Source: Candidatus Anaerobiospirillum merdipullorum (GTDB lineage Bacteria; Pseudomonadota; Gammaproteobacteria; Enterobacterales; Succinivibrionaceae). Taken from it: a stretch of 44,449 nt of DNA. Shown one piece after another: positions 17,158 through 24,542 of this stretch. The translations under genes were made by a program, and so were the position numbers. Every line of letters begins with the position of its first letter. The stretch's first letter is position 1. The stretch is taken from contig JAHLFG010000094.1 of NCBI GenBank assembly GCA_018883895.1, positions 1-44,449 of the forward strand, written 5' to 3'. The notes beneath the pieces were generated by a model that had not been told where the DNA came from, searched no databases, and was given only the letters and a program-made list of their open reading frames with translations.

Positions 17158-18792
17158 ATGTCAGGACGTATGCCGGGCAAATTTTTATGTTTAGGCTTGC
17201 TCCTTGTAGCCTTAGGGAGTACGAGTGTAACGGTTAGCGCAGCTGATCTTAAAGCCTATGACAATCCGCAAGCAATGGATGATGATGTGTTAATGCCGCT
17301 GCCTTGCGGGCAGAGCATGGCTTTTCGTAAGGTCTATACCTCCAATGGGCCGGCCCGTATGGCCGATAAAGCCTTTAATGCCGGACTGCAACAGACGGAC
17401 AATGTCTTATCCGAGGCGGTCAATGAGCGCCATATTCAAGGCCCTTTTCATGATAAGCAGGGCTATTACTATTTAATGGGCAAATATGAGGTCACCGCTT
17501 TGCAGTATCAAGCCTTAATGGCAACTGATGACAGCAAGTGCCCCAAGCCCAAGCCGCCTTTAAAGCGCCCGCAAAATAAAATTAGCTGGTTTGCCGCACA
17601 AGATGCGGCGCGGAGGCTGTCACTTTATTGGGGACAAAAGGCCGATCAGGTCAAAATTGACGGACAAGTGCCCTTTGCGCGTTTGCCTACGGACAGTGAG
17701 TATGAATATGCGCTACGCGGTGGACATGCGGTAAGCTCAGCACAATTTGCCGCGCCGCTCTTTTTTACTGATGGCACCTTAGCTGACTATGCCTGGTATC
17801 AAAGCCCGCAATCGGCCAATGGCAAACTTAATGCCGTCGGTAAATTAAAGCCCAATCCCTTGGGGATCTTTGATCTCTATGGCAATGTGCAGGAGATGAC
17901 GCAGGATAATTTCTACGCCACGCGCCTCGGGCGCTTACATGGGCAAAGTGGCGGCTTTGTGGTGCGCGGGGGCTCGTATTTAACGCAATCTGCCGCGATG
18001 AACGCCGCCTTGCGCGTGGAAAAGCCTTTTTATACCGTAAAGGGTAAGGAATTTAGCGCTGAAGATACCGGATTTCGTCTGGTGCTCTCGCTGCCGGTCA
18101 TTACTGACAGTAAGACTTTAACGACCCTGTCGCAAGAAGTGACTAAGCTTGGTTACGATAGTGATGACAAGCAGGGGGCCTTGTTAAAGCAATTGGATGA
18201 AATTATCGCCAGCAACGAAAAATTAGGTAATGAAAAAGAGGACTTAAATGCCAAGGTGGCCACGCTACAGTCCTCCTTGGGATCGTTGCGGCAAAATATG
18301 ACCAAGTTAAATGCCGAGCGCGATGAGCAGCGCAATCGCGCGATTGTCTCTTCCTTACGCTTAGGCGGCTTCTTATGTCAAAGCACGGCCGATGCGCAAC
18401 ACAGTCTTAATATCAGTAAGGCCGAGCTTACGCGGGCAGAAAAGATTTTACAGGGGCAAAAACCTGACAGTCGGCTGTATAAAACCGCGCAAAAATTGGT
18501 GCAAGAAAGTAAGGGGCGGGCGCAGGATATGAGCAATAACCTGAATTTCTTTAGCTCCTATTTAAGCGATCATGCCACCGACTGTAACAATAACTACAGT
18601 TTAAAGCAGCTTCAGGCACAGTTGGGCAATGCCAAACTCTCCTTGGGCAGTGACAATCAAATGGGCAAGTTCATTGAGCGCTTTGTGCAATTATTGGCCT
18701 ATCGCGAACAACATGCGACTGCGTCTTTAGATGAGCTCAAAGAGGAATTTGTGGCCAAATGCTATGCCTTGCATCAGCAGGCAACTAAATAA
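17158..18792 (+). CDS. Secreted FGE/SUMF1-fold protein with coiled-coil extension (TagR-like)
   Basis: 544 aa. A signal peptide covers residues 1-28 (cleavage near VSA-AD). A formylglycine-generating-enzyme-fold domain spans about 85-312: MGKYEVTALQYQALM at 107-121, RLPTDSEYEYALRGG at 175-189, GNVQEM at 242-247, VVRGGSY at 268-274 and GFRLV at 305-309. The two copper-binding catalytic cysteines of true FGE (GGSFLC....YC) are T276 and M281 here, so it should not make formylglycine. That also holds for the periplasmic regulator TagR. A coiled coil follows (about 340-395), then a helical C-terminus with cysteines. It lies 3 bases after the permease stop codon. Probable role: periplasmic sensor or adaptor between the ABC pair and the vWA proteins (inference). 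Confidence 0.85.
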   Translation: MSGRMPGKFLCLGLLLVALGSTSVTVSAADLKAYDNPQAMDDDVLMPLPCGQSMAFRKVYTSNGPARMADKAFNAGLQQTDNVLSEAVNERHIQGPFHDKQGYYYLMGKYEVTALQYQALMATDDSKCPKPKPPLKRPQNKISWFAAQDAARRLSLYWGQKADQVKIDGQVPFARLPTDSEYEYALRGGHAVSSAQFAAPLFFTDGTLADYAWYQSPQSANGKLNAVGKLKPNPLGIFDLYGNVQEMTQDNFYATRLGRLHGQSGGFVVRGGSYLTQSAAMNAALRVEKPFYTVKGKEFSAEDTGFRLVLSLPVITDSKTLTTLSQEVTKLGYDSDDKQGALLKQLDEIIASNEKLGNEKEDLNAKVATLQSSLGSLRQNMTKLNAERDEQRNRAIVSSLRLGGFLCQSTADAQHSLNISKAELTRAEKILQGQKPDSRLYKTAQKLVQESKGRAQDMSNNLNFFSSYLSDHATDCNNNYSLKQLQAQLGNAKLSLGSDNQMGKFIERFVQLLAYREQHATASLDELKEEFVAKCYALHQQATK

Positions 18793-18803
18793 GGGAGGCG
18801 CGC

Positions 18804-20204
18804 ATGCAAAGGTTAACGCGTTTGCCCCGGGGGCAATTATCTGAGCGCAGTGTGCGTTTACTGCCATCCATGCTACAGGTAGTGGCGGCCTTGGGAGCCT
18901 ACGATCCGCCCTTGGCAAGTTTATTGGCTCTGCCTGAGGACAGTGGCGAGATGGTGGAGTTCTACTCGCCCTTGGAAGGTGAGCTCATCGCCACGACGCT
19001 TGATAGCGGGCAAGTGCGTCTGCAGCAGGCCTTAAAAGCCTTAAGTCATTTAGAGGCAAGTGGCACGCTGACACCTGCTGTTTGTGCCGATGTGCGTTAT
19101 TTTTTAACCTCCGGCTCGATGTGCTATTTAGTAGGCGGCACTTTCTGCCTGGTGCCGGCAGAAACTCAGGCGCAGGCCGCCGCCATCGCCGCAACCGCTG
19201 CTCCGGTGGTGGCCACGCGCTCACATTTACCGTGTATTATCGGATTATTGGCACTCCTGCTTTTGCTGGGGCTCTTATTTGCCTTGTGGTGGTTTAAATT
19301 AAGACCGTGGCCTTTTGCCACGCCGGAGCCGGTAGTCGAGCCCACGCCACCGGTGGCCACCGTCCCGGTAGAAGAGCCCAAGGTCGAGCCTAAGCCTTCC
19401 CCGGTGGAGGTCAAACCAGAGCCGGCGCCGGAGCCTAAACCAGAGCCGGTCGTAGAGCCAGAGCCTAAGCCCAAGGTCGCGCCGGCGCCGGAGGTAAAGC
19501 CGGAGCCAGCTCCGCTAGCGCCACCTAAGAAGGAGGTCGTAAAACCCAAGCCGGCTAAGCCGGTGGTCAAATCGGCTCCGGCCAAACCCAAACTGCCCAA
19601 ATGCAGTGAGTTGCGGCAAAAAAATAAATTGCCGGCTTTAATTATGGGAATTGATGGCTCGGGCTCCATGCTCCTGCGCGACATCACCGATAACCGTACG
19701 CCGGTGACGCGTTTGCAAGTGGCGCATCAGGCGGCGATGGAAGTGGTGCAGGGCATTGATAAAAATGTCGGCGTCGGTCTAGTGGAGATCAATCGCTGCA
19801 ATAGCGCGATTAATCACGGCTATTTTGGCGCCAACAATCGCCATGCCTTATTGGCCGCGATTTCCCAAGTGGTCCCCAAGGGCAATGGTACGGCCTTGGT
19901 AAGTGGCTTGCGCTCGATGAGTAACATGGTAGCTGGGCGAGAGGCGGTCGGCATCTTGCTCTCTGACGGTCTCGATACCTGCCGTGGCACGAGTCAGCTT
20001 AATATCTGTGATGTCGCGCGGCAGATCCATCGGCAAAATCCGCAGTTTAAGATTAATGTGGTGCTCATCGGTGGGGCGGTGGGGAACCTTAACTGTGTGG
20101 CGGAAATTACCGGCGGTAAGGTCTACACCCCGCGCACCGCACAAGAATTTACCAAGGGTTTACAACAAGCGGCTTCATCCTTAGAGCAGGTATGTGAGGA
20201 ATAG
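18804..20204 (+). CDS. Membrane-anchored vWA protein with TonB-like proline-rich stalk
   Basis: 466 aa. Residues 1-140 form a globular domain resembling the N-terminus of SrfA-family proteins (the pattern ...CYLVGGTFCLV just before the helix). One transmembrane helix spans about 144-167. A stalk of about 95 residues rich in Pro, Glu, Lys and Val repeats (about 172-268) follows, reminiscent of TonB. A vWA domain occupies about 278-460, with MIDAS motif DGSGS at 284-288. Several cysteines in and around the vWA domain (KCSEL, NRCNS, TCRG, NICD, NCVAE, QVCEE) fit disulfides, placing this half in the periplasm. The stalk length would let the domain reach across much of the periplasm. The AGGGAGG before its ATG is a strong ribosome site. 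The stop codon is one base from the ATG of the next gene. Confidence 0.82.
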   Translation: MQRLTRLPRGQLSERSVRLLPSMLQVVAALGAYDPPLASLLALPEDSGEMVEFYSPLEGELIATTLDSGQVRLQQALKALSHLEASGTLTPAVCADVRYFLTSGSMCYLVGGTFCLVPAETQAQAAAIAATAAPVVATRSHLPCIIGLLALLLLLGLLFALWWFKLRPWPFATPEPVVEPTPPVATVPVEEPKVEPKPSPVEVKPEPAPEPKPEPVVEPEPKPKVAPAPEVKPEPAPLAPPKKEVVKPKPAKPVVKSAPAKPKLPKCSELRQKNKLPALIMGIDGSGSMLLRDITDNRTPVTRLQVAHQAAMEVVQGIDKNVGVGLVEINRCNSAINHGYFGANNRHALLAAISQVVPKGNGTALVSGLRSMSNMVAGREAVGILLSDGLDTCRGTSQLNICDVARQIHRQNPQFKINVVLIGGAVGNLNCVAEITGGKVYTPRTAQEFTKGLQQAASSLEQVCEE

Positions 20205-20205
20205 T

Positions 20206-21774
20206 ATGCATCAGGCGCAACTTATCAGCGGCGAGATTAATTCCTTTATCCCCATTGGCATTGATGGGCGTCCGGTCTATCAAAATGCCGAGGCTTTTCG
20301 CGATGCCATTGCGCGCTCGGCGCAATTGGGCCCGCGTTGCGCGCGCTTTTTAGCGCTCCCGCGTTTTAATGGCGCTTTAAGTCAGGCCACCTGGTTGGTG
20401 CCCTTTGCGCCGACGCGCCCTGACGGGCAGTATCGCATTATCAGTTGGCAGACGGCGACGGCGGAGGAAAAGCAACAGGCTTTAGCGCAATTAGATCAGT
20501 TTGAGCAGGCCTTGATGCAAGAGGGGCAAAAGCTGTTAGCCCTCTCCCCGGAGGGCGATCGTTTACTCTTTGCCCATTATTTAACCGGGGTGACCGAAGC
20601 ACAGCGCCTGCCGGCGGTGCATTTCCCCGGGCCTGAATATCTGTTCATTGTCGATGGGCAACCGGTGATCACCTTCTGGGGCTTTTTAAAGGCCGGCGAT
20701 CGCTTAAGCGTAAGTCCCTTTGACTGTCTGCGTCCGGCAAGCCCGGTAGGTGTTGCCCCGCAAGTCGCGGCGGGGTCTGGCGCGGCGGCGGCAAGTGTTG
20801 CCACGGCAGATAGCAAGCGGGGGCATCATTGTGTGTTACCGCTGTGGCTACGCTGGCTATTGCTGGCGCTACTATTGTTGTTATTACTCTACTTCTTACT
20901 GTGGTGGTTGTTGCCGCTTTTGGGGATTCGTTTGCCGTGGCTTAACTTTGACCTGCCGGGCTTTAGGATCCCGGGGCTGAATCTTAACGGGGGCGACGTG
21001 ACTATTTCCGCCCCTGATCCCGGGTTTAAGGGCGATACTGCCTTAAACCTCACGAGTGGAGATAAGACGCAGGTCGTTTACGCGGGCGATCAACATACCG
21101 TCGTGGTTCCGGGAGAGGAGCCGGTGGTAACTGAAACGGCGGTAAATACACAGGAGGTGCCTGCTGCAGAAGGTACGCCAGTAGCTCCTGACAGTGAAAA
21201 GCTAGTGTCTCCGGCACCCAATGAAGAAAATGTAGTACCTCAGGAGCCCAATGCACCTGCGCTCGAGCCTGAAACCGGTAGTGAGTCGCCTACCGCTACG
21301 CCAAGTGCGGAAAATACAAGTCAAGAGTCACCTGCCACAGTAAATAGCGCGCCGCTCCCGCCTACTTTAAGTAGCACTAGCAGTGATGCAAAGCCTTTGC
21401 GTTTGGATGCCAAAGCTTTAGCGCGCGGGGATGTTTCGGCGCTTGAGGGTCAATGGCAAACGCGTTCTGGTATGATGGACGTCAATACCGGACGGCCGTT
21501 GAATCTGTCCTATAGCTATCATGCCGGAAAAGGGCAATTGGTGGTAACGCGCCAAGATGGTACGCGTTGCGTGGTGGCGGCCAATCCGCAGGCTGTCAAT
21601 GGCGTGCTCCAGATTAACGCCCAGGGCCATGCCATCTGTCCGGATAATACGACTTATGCTTTACCGCAAATTAAATGTCAGCCGCGCGCCGATGGCAGTG
21701 CCGATTGTGCCGCGACCTATGGAAATGCGCAGCCTTTCCCGCTGCGGGTATACAGTTCACAGCAAGGGCAGTAA
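20206..21774 (+). CDS. srfA: SrfA-family membrane protein
   Basis: 522 aa. The N-terminal domain (about 1-180) has SrfA-family signatures: IPIGIDGRPVYQNAEAF, a WQTATAEEKQQAL segment, and YLFIVDGQPVITFWGF before the linker. A Leu/Trp-rich transmembrane segment spans about 213-241. A Pro/Glu/Thr/Ser-rich linker (about 290-400) precedes a C-terminal domain of about 120 residues, starting LEGQWQTRSGMMDVNTGRP, with four cysteines (TRCVV, AICPD, IKCQP, ADCAA) that probably form two disulfides in the periplasm. The ATG at 20206 with AGGAA upstream is preferred over the GTG at 20194, which lies inside the previous gene. srfA usually heads srfABC. Here it sits far downstream of srfB and srfC with six genes between. 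Confidence 0.75.
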   Translation: MHQAQLISGEINSFIPIGIDGRPVYQNAEAFRDAIARSAQLGPRCARFLALPRFNGALSQATWLVPFAPTRPDGQYRIISWQTATAEEKQQALAQLDQFEQALMQEGQKLLALSPEGDRLLFAHYLTGVTEAQRLPAVHFPGPEYLFIVDGQPVITFWGFLKAGDRLSVSPFDCLRPASPVGVAPQVAAGSGAAAASVATADSKRGHHCVLPLWLRWLLLALLLLLLLYFLLWWLLPLLGIRLPWLNFDLPGFRIPGLNLNGGDVTISAPDPGFKGDTALNLTSGDKTQVVYAGDQHTVVVPGEEPVVTETAVNTQEVPAAEGTPVAPDSEKLVSPAPNEENVVPQEPNAPALEPETGSESPTATPSAENTSQESPATVNSAPLPPTLSSTSSDAKPLRLDAKALARGDVSALEGQWQTRSGMMDVNTGRPLNLSYSYHAGKGQLVVTRQDGTRCVVAANPQAVNGVLQINAQGHAICPDNTTYALPQIKCQPRADGSADCAATYGNAQPFPLRVYSSQQGQ

Positions 21775-21795
21775 AGCTGCCATGAGGAGATCTAA

Positions 21796-22551
21796 ATGCG
21801 ATATGCAAGTTTAAGTGCGGCGATGCTCGCTGCCTTATTGGCCTGTTCCGGTTGTGCCTCCAATTCTGCCGGGCAAGGTGGGAGTAACTATAGCTATGAC
21901 GGGGTGGATCCGACCTTAACGCAGGATGATGCCAATTTCTTTTCCGAGTCCGGTTGGACTGCCTGCGCCATTGGTGCGGGCGTGGGCGCCGGTTTATGTT
22001 TACTTTTAGGCCATGATGCCGATGCGCGTCTGCGCTGTGTGGCCATGGCCGTGCCGGCTGGCTGCGGTATCTTTATGGGCGGCAATTACCTCTTAGATGA
22101 ATTGCGCGTCAACTATAAGACCAAGGAGGCGCAGCTTGATCATATGACGCAATTAGTTGAGCAAGACAATCGCAAACTGACCAACTTAAACGATCAGATG
22201 CAAAAGCTCTTGGATAAAGATAAGCAAGAGCTGTCGCGTTTGGAGCGCGGGCTTGCCGACGGCTCGGTGCAATATGACACGCTCCAGCAAAAATTAGGGC
22301 AGATGGATAAGAACATCGATTATATGCAGCGTAGCATCAAGGTAGCCCAAGATCGCTTGGACGATTATAAGCAAGTGCGGCAGGCATTGTTGCAAGATGG
22401 CTCCACGCGGATGACGGCAGCTGGGCAACAGCAATTAAAGGAATTAAACACCGCTATTGCTGATATGGAGGCGGCGATTGATTTGGCCATGCAAAACCAA
22501 CTAGCTTACGCGCAAGAGCGTAGCAGTCTACAGGCCGGCACTGCGGCCTAA
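21796..22551 (+). CDS. Coiled-coil lipoprotein
   Basis: 251 aa. The lipoprotein signal peptide ends in LLAC, with C17 as the lipidated residue. Next comes a segment with alternating Gly/Ala and hydrophobic residues (about 50-95) that looks like a glycine-zipper or short membrane-inserting hairpin and holds four cysteines. A long coiled coil follows (about 105-245), rich in Gln, Asp, Leu and Lys. Residue 18 (Ser) carries no Lol-avoidance aspartate, so outer-membrane sorting is expected by the E. coli rule. GAGGAG is the ribosome site. No named family is recognised. It is in the right place to be the outer-membrane partner of the TagRST-like set, as TagQ is in Pseudomonas, but I see no sequence proof of homology. 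Confidence 0.8.
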   Translation: MRYASLSAAMLAALLACSGCASNSAGQGGSNYSYDGVDPTLTQDDANFFSESGWTACAIGAGVGAGLCLLLGHDADARLRCVAMAVPAGCGIFMGGNYLLDELRVNYKTKEAQLDHMTQLVEQDNRKLTNLNDQMQKLLDKDKQELSRLERGLADGSVQYDTLQQKLGQMDKNIDYMQRSIKVAQDRLDDYKQVRQALLQDGSTRMTAAGQQQLKELNTAIADMEAAIDLAMQNQLAYAQERSSLQAGTAA

Positions 22552-22562
22552 GGGAGGAAAAG

Positions 22563-23036
22563 ATGTCCTATAAGTTAATTGCGGTTGCCGCTGCGGCCTT
22601 AATGTTAAGTGCCTGTGCTATGACCCCGCAAGAGTGCGATCCCACTCTCGATCCGGGCTTTTTAGATAAGATTGGTTGCACCATTTCCGGCTCTTATGCC
22701 CAGCGCGTGGAGGATAAGGAAGCTAATTTACGGGCGCTACAAAGTGAAAATGAGCGCTTGGTGAAATTACAGCAGTTATTAAGTAATGAAGAGGCCTTAA
22801 TTAGTGACTCTAAGGCCATTCGTCAGGCGCAGTATCAAAAGATTCAGGCGCAAGTGGCGGATTTAAAGCAGGCCTTAGCGGAAGATCAAAAGCTCAATGA
22901 CAGTTTGCGCACGCAATTAAATCAGCTCGAGACCCAAAGTGCCGAGCTTGCTCAAATGCCGGAGGAGGCTTCTATCTTAGAGCGGCAGCAACGCCTGGCT
23001 GAATTGCAGGAAACGGCTGCGGCGCTGGGCATCTAA
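22563..23036 (+). CDS. Small coiled-coil lipoprotein
   Basis: 157 aa, last gene of the operon. The signal peptide ends in the lipobox LSAC, giving C18 followed by Ala-Met, which predicts outer-membrane sorting. Two cysteines (QECDP, IGCTI) fit a disulfide. From about residue 50 to the end it is one continuous Gln/Glu/Leu-rich coiled coil. GGGAGGAAAAG is a strong ribosome site, 11 bases from the preceding stop. Its layout resembles the C-terminal part of the lipoprotein just upstream, so the two could pair through their coiled coils. No family is recognised. Confidence 0.8.
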   Translation: MSYKLIAVAAAALMLSACAMTPQECDPTLDPGFLDKIGCTISGSYAQRVEDKEANLRALQSENERLVKLQQLLSNEEALISDSKAIRQAQYQKIQAQVADLKQALAEDQKLNDSLRTQLNQLETQSAELAQMPEEASILERQQRLAELQETAAALGI

Positions 23037-23052
23037 ACGCCACTTAAGGTAC

Positions 23053-23112
23053 AGGCAGGCTGCAGGAAAGCGTGAAGAAAATTTGGCGTATCCTGTAGCC
23101 GCCTGGGCTTTT
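23053..23112 (+). terminator. Terminator of the srf/tag-like operon
   Basis: Bases 23053-23067 pair with 23091-23104 to form a 14-pair stem with a single A bulge and one G-T pair. A 23-base loop separates the arms, and GGGCTTTTA follows. It starts 16 bases after the last stop codon and lies between convergent genes. Confidence 0.75.
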
Positions 23113-23118
23113 ACCTTG

Positions 23119-23601
23119 TTAAAAGTGATGATAGCGATAGCGATAAAAGAACAGCGGTGGGATGGCAATGCCTAAGGCAATGGCCAAGAGCACAGCTAAG
23201 ACGCGCATGCTATGGGCAAAGAGGGTAATAATATTTTGGTGAATGAGCTCCGGACTTTGGGCATAAACCACCTGTAACAGCGCCAGGAGCGCGGTATAGG
23301 CATCAAGTCCCGGAATAAGGCAGATGACGCAGGGCGGTAACAGCACCGGACGGGGGAATTTAAGTTTGGGCGCTAAATAGATAAAGAGCGCAGAAACGAG
23401 CGCGCAGGCACAAAAGGCTGAGCTCACCACATCAAAGTCCAGCTTGAGGAGCAGATCGCGGCTTAACTTGCACAGCAAGGAGCCGATGGCAATATAGGGC
23501 AGGGTGGTGCGCGGCACGGCAAAGATCATCGCAAAGGCCGGCCCAATGAAGGCGGCCAAGAGCGCCGGGACAATAAAATCACTGACGATGAGGCTTAACA
23601 T
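23119..23601 (-). CDS. yjjB: Threonine/serine exporter-family protein, C-terminal half (YjjB type)
   Basis: 160 aa hydrophobic protein with about four to five membrane segments, matching the ThrE C-terminal domain family found as the separate gene yjjB in enterobacteria. A conserved segment LPYIAIGSLLCKLSRD and the motif CLIPGLDAY, equivalent to the usual L(V/I)PG, are visible. It is encoded three bases after yjjP and must act with it in the inner membrane. In E. coli the YjjP/YjjB pair exports dicarboxylates such as succinate. The ThrE fusion in Corynebacterium exports threonine and serine. The sequence alone does not say which substrate applies. Confidence 0.85.
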   Translation of the reverse strand: MLSLIVSDFIVPALLAAFIGPAFAMIFAVPRTTLPYIAIGSLLCKLSRDLLLKLDFDVVSSAFCACALVSALFIYLAPKLKFPRPVLLPPCVICLIPGLDAYTALLALLQVVYAQSPELIHQNIITLFAHSMRVLAVLLAIALGIAIPPLFFYRYRYHHF

Positions 23602-23604
23602 AAG

Positions 23605-24390
23605 CTATAAACCTAAATTGGAGCTTACCAAGATGGCTCCCATGAGGCCAATCGAGGCGGCAAAGATAATGGTCAGGCCATAGCACAAACGGATAATGCC
23701 GGTGGCCAAATAGCCTTTAAAGATGTCTAAAAATCCATTCATGAGCGGAAAGCCGGGCACCAAGAGTAAAGAGGTGGCCATTAAACTTAGTGACAATTGG
23801 GTATGACTTAAGGTTAAAAGATGGGCACAAAGCGCGGCCAACAATCCACCGACAAAAGCGGCGCACATCACCGCAAAGTTCTCAAAATAACGACGCTTTA
23901 ACATTAACAGGCGACAAAGCATGAGGCTAAGACCACCGATGGTGGCACATAACGCTGCGGCGGCCGTGCCGCCATTTAAAAGGGTAAAGCAGGCGGCCGC
24001 TCCTGCAGCGGCTAGAGTAATTAAGGGCAGAGGATAGGTTTTAAGCTTGATGTCCTTAATGCGCTGATAGATGGCATCAAGGGAGCCCCCGTGCCCTTCT
24101 TCTACTTGTAAGCACAACTGATAGAGGGCGCTGACGGCAAACATATTGATGCCAAAATGGGAGATGGCACGGTATTCATGCACGCTCTGACCGTCGGCAC
24201 TTACCTTAATATGCACGCCGGTGCGATCAAAGCCTAGCTCCAGGTTGTCCTCCGGCACTCCTAGGGCCTTGCTCATAATCTGTCCACATTGCATGATAAG
24301 GCGGGTCTCGGCGCCACATTGCGCTAGTTTCCAACAGAGGGTACATAAAATCTTGGCCTGTAAGTGCAGGGGGCTTGGGGCTGAGGTCAT
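23605..24390 (-). CDS. yjjP: Threonine/serine exporter-family protein, N-terminal half (YjjP type)
   Basis: 261 aa. The soluble N-terminal domain (about 1-120; CWKLAQCGAETRLI, ELGFDRTGVHIKVS) is that of the YjjP/DUF1212 family and is followed by about five membrane segments, the last ending near the C-terminus. A conserved VPGFPLMNGFLDI lies near residue 210. The ATG at 24390 has a weak upstream GGGAAG. It is the first gene of a two-gene unit with yjjB and diverges from xpt. The two proteins together correspond to a full-length ThrE transporter. A role in succinate export would suit a succinate-producing fermenter, but that is inference. Confidence 0.87.
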   Translation of the reverse strand: MTSAPSPLHLQAKILCTLCWKLAQCGAETRLIMQCGQIMSKALGVPEDNLELGFDRTGVHIKVSADGQSVHEYRAISHFGINMFAVSALYQLCLQVEEGHGGSLDAIYQRIKDIKLKTYPLPLITLAAAGAAACFTLLNGGTAAAALCATIGGLSLMLCRLLMLKRRYFENFAVMCAAFVGGLLAALCAHLLTLSHTQLSLSLMATSLLLVPGFPLMNGFLDIFKGYLATGIIRLCYGLTIIFAASIGLMGAILVSSNLGL

Positions 24391-24542
24391 GTAACTTCCC
24401 AGATATTAAGGCTAAAATCAATTACCGCGCGCATTGTAGCGATAAAGGGCAAAAATATCATCATCTAAGGGTAAAATTTGTCAGCAAAAGGGGCATTTTT
24501 GCGGTAAAATCGCGCAAATTTCTTTAAGTGCAAGGACGACAT
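24391..24542. other. Divergent yjjP/xpt intergenic region
   Basis: 152 bases, AT-rich. TAAAAT at 24505-24510 is a possible -10 for xpt, with TTGTCA at 24478-24483 as a -35 at an over-long 21-base spacing. I found no purine riboswitch core and no clear PurR palindrome. Confidence 0.35.

Noticed and set aside
19166..19687. Antisense open frame of 173 codons, Gly/Ser/Thr-rich, on the minus strand
   Set aside because: It is the complement of the Pro/Glu/Lys stalk of the vWA protein. The low-complexity glycine pattern arises from reading CCG/GAG repeats backwards, and there is no ribosome site.
20194..20205. GTG start for the SrfA-like protein
   Set aside because: The GTG lies inside the preceding gene. 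The ATG at 20206 follows an AGGAA at good spacing and gives the usual stop-start junction of this operon.
5430..23036. A type VI secretion locus
   Set aside because: No tube, sheath, baseplate, membrane-complex or ClpV gene is present. Only the accessory sensing-type genes are recognisable.
24421..24542. Purine riboswitch or PurR operator upstream of xpt
   Set aside because: The conserved junction and loop sequences of the purine aptamer are absent, and no ACGCAAACGTTTGCGT-like palindrome is seen.
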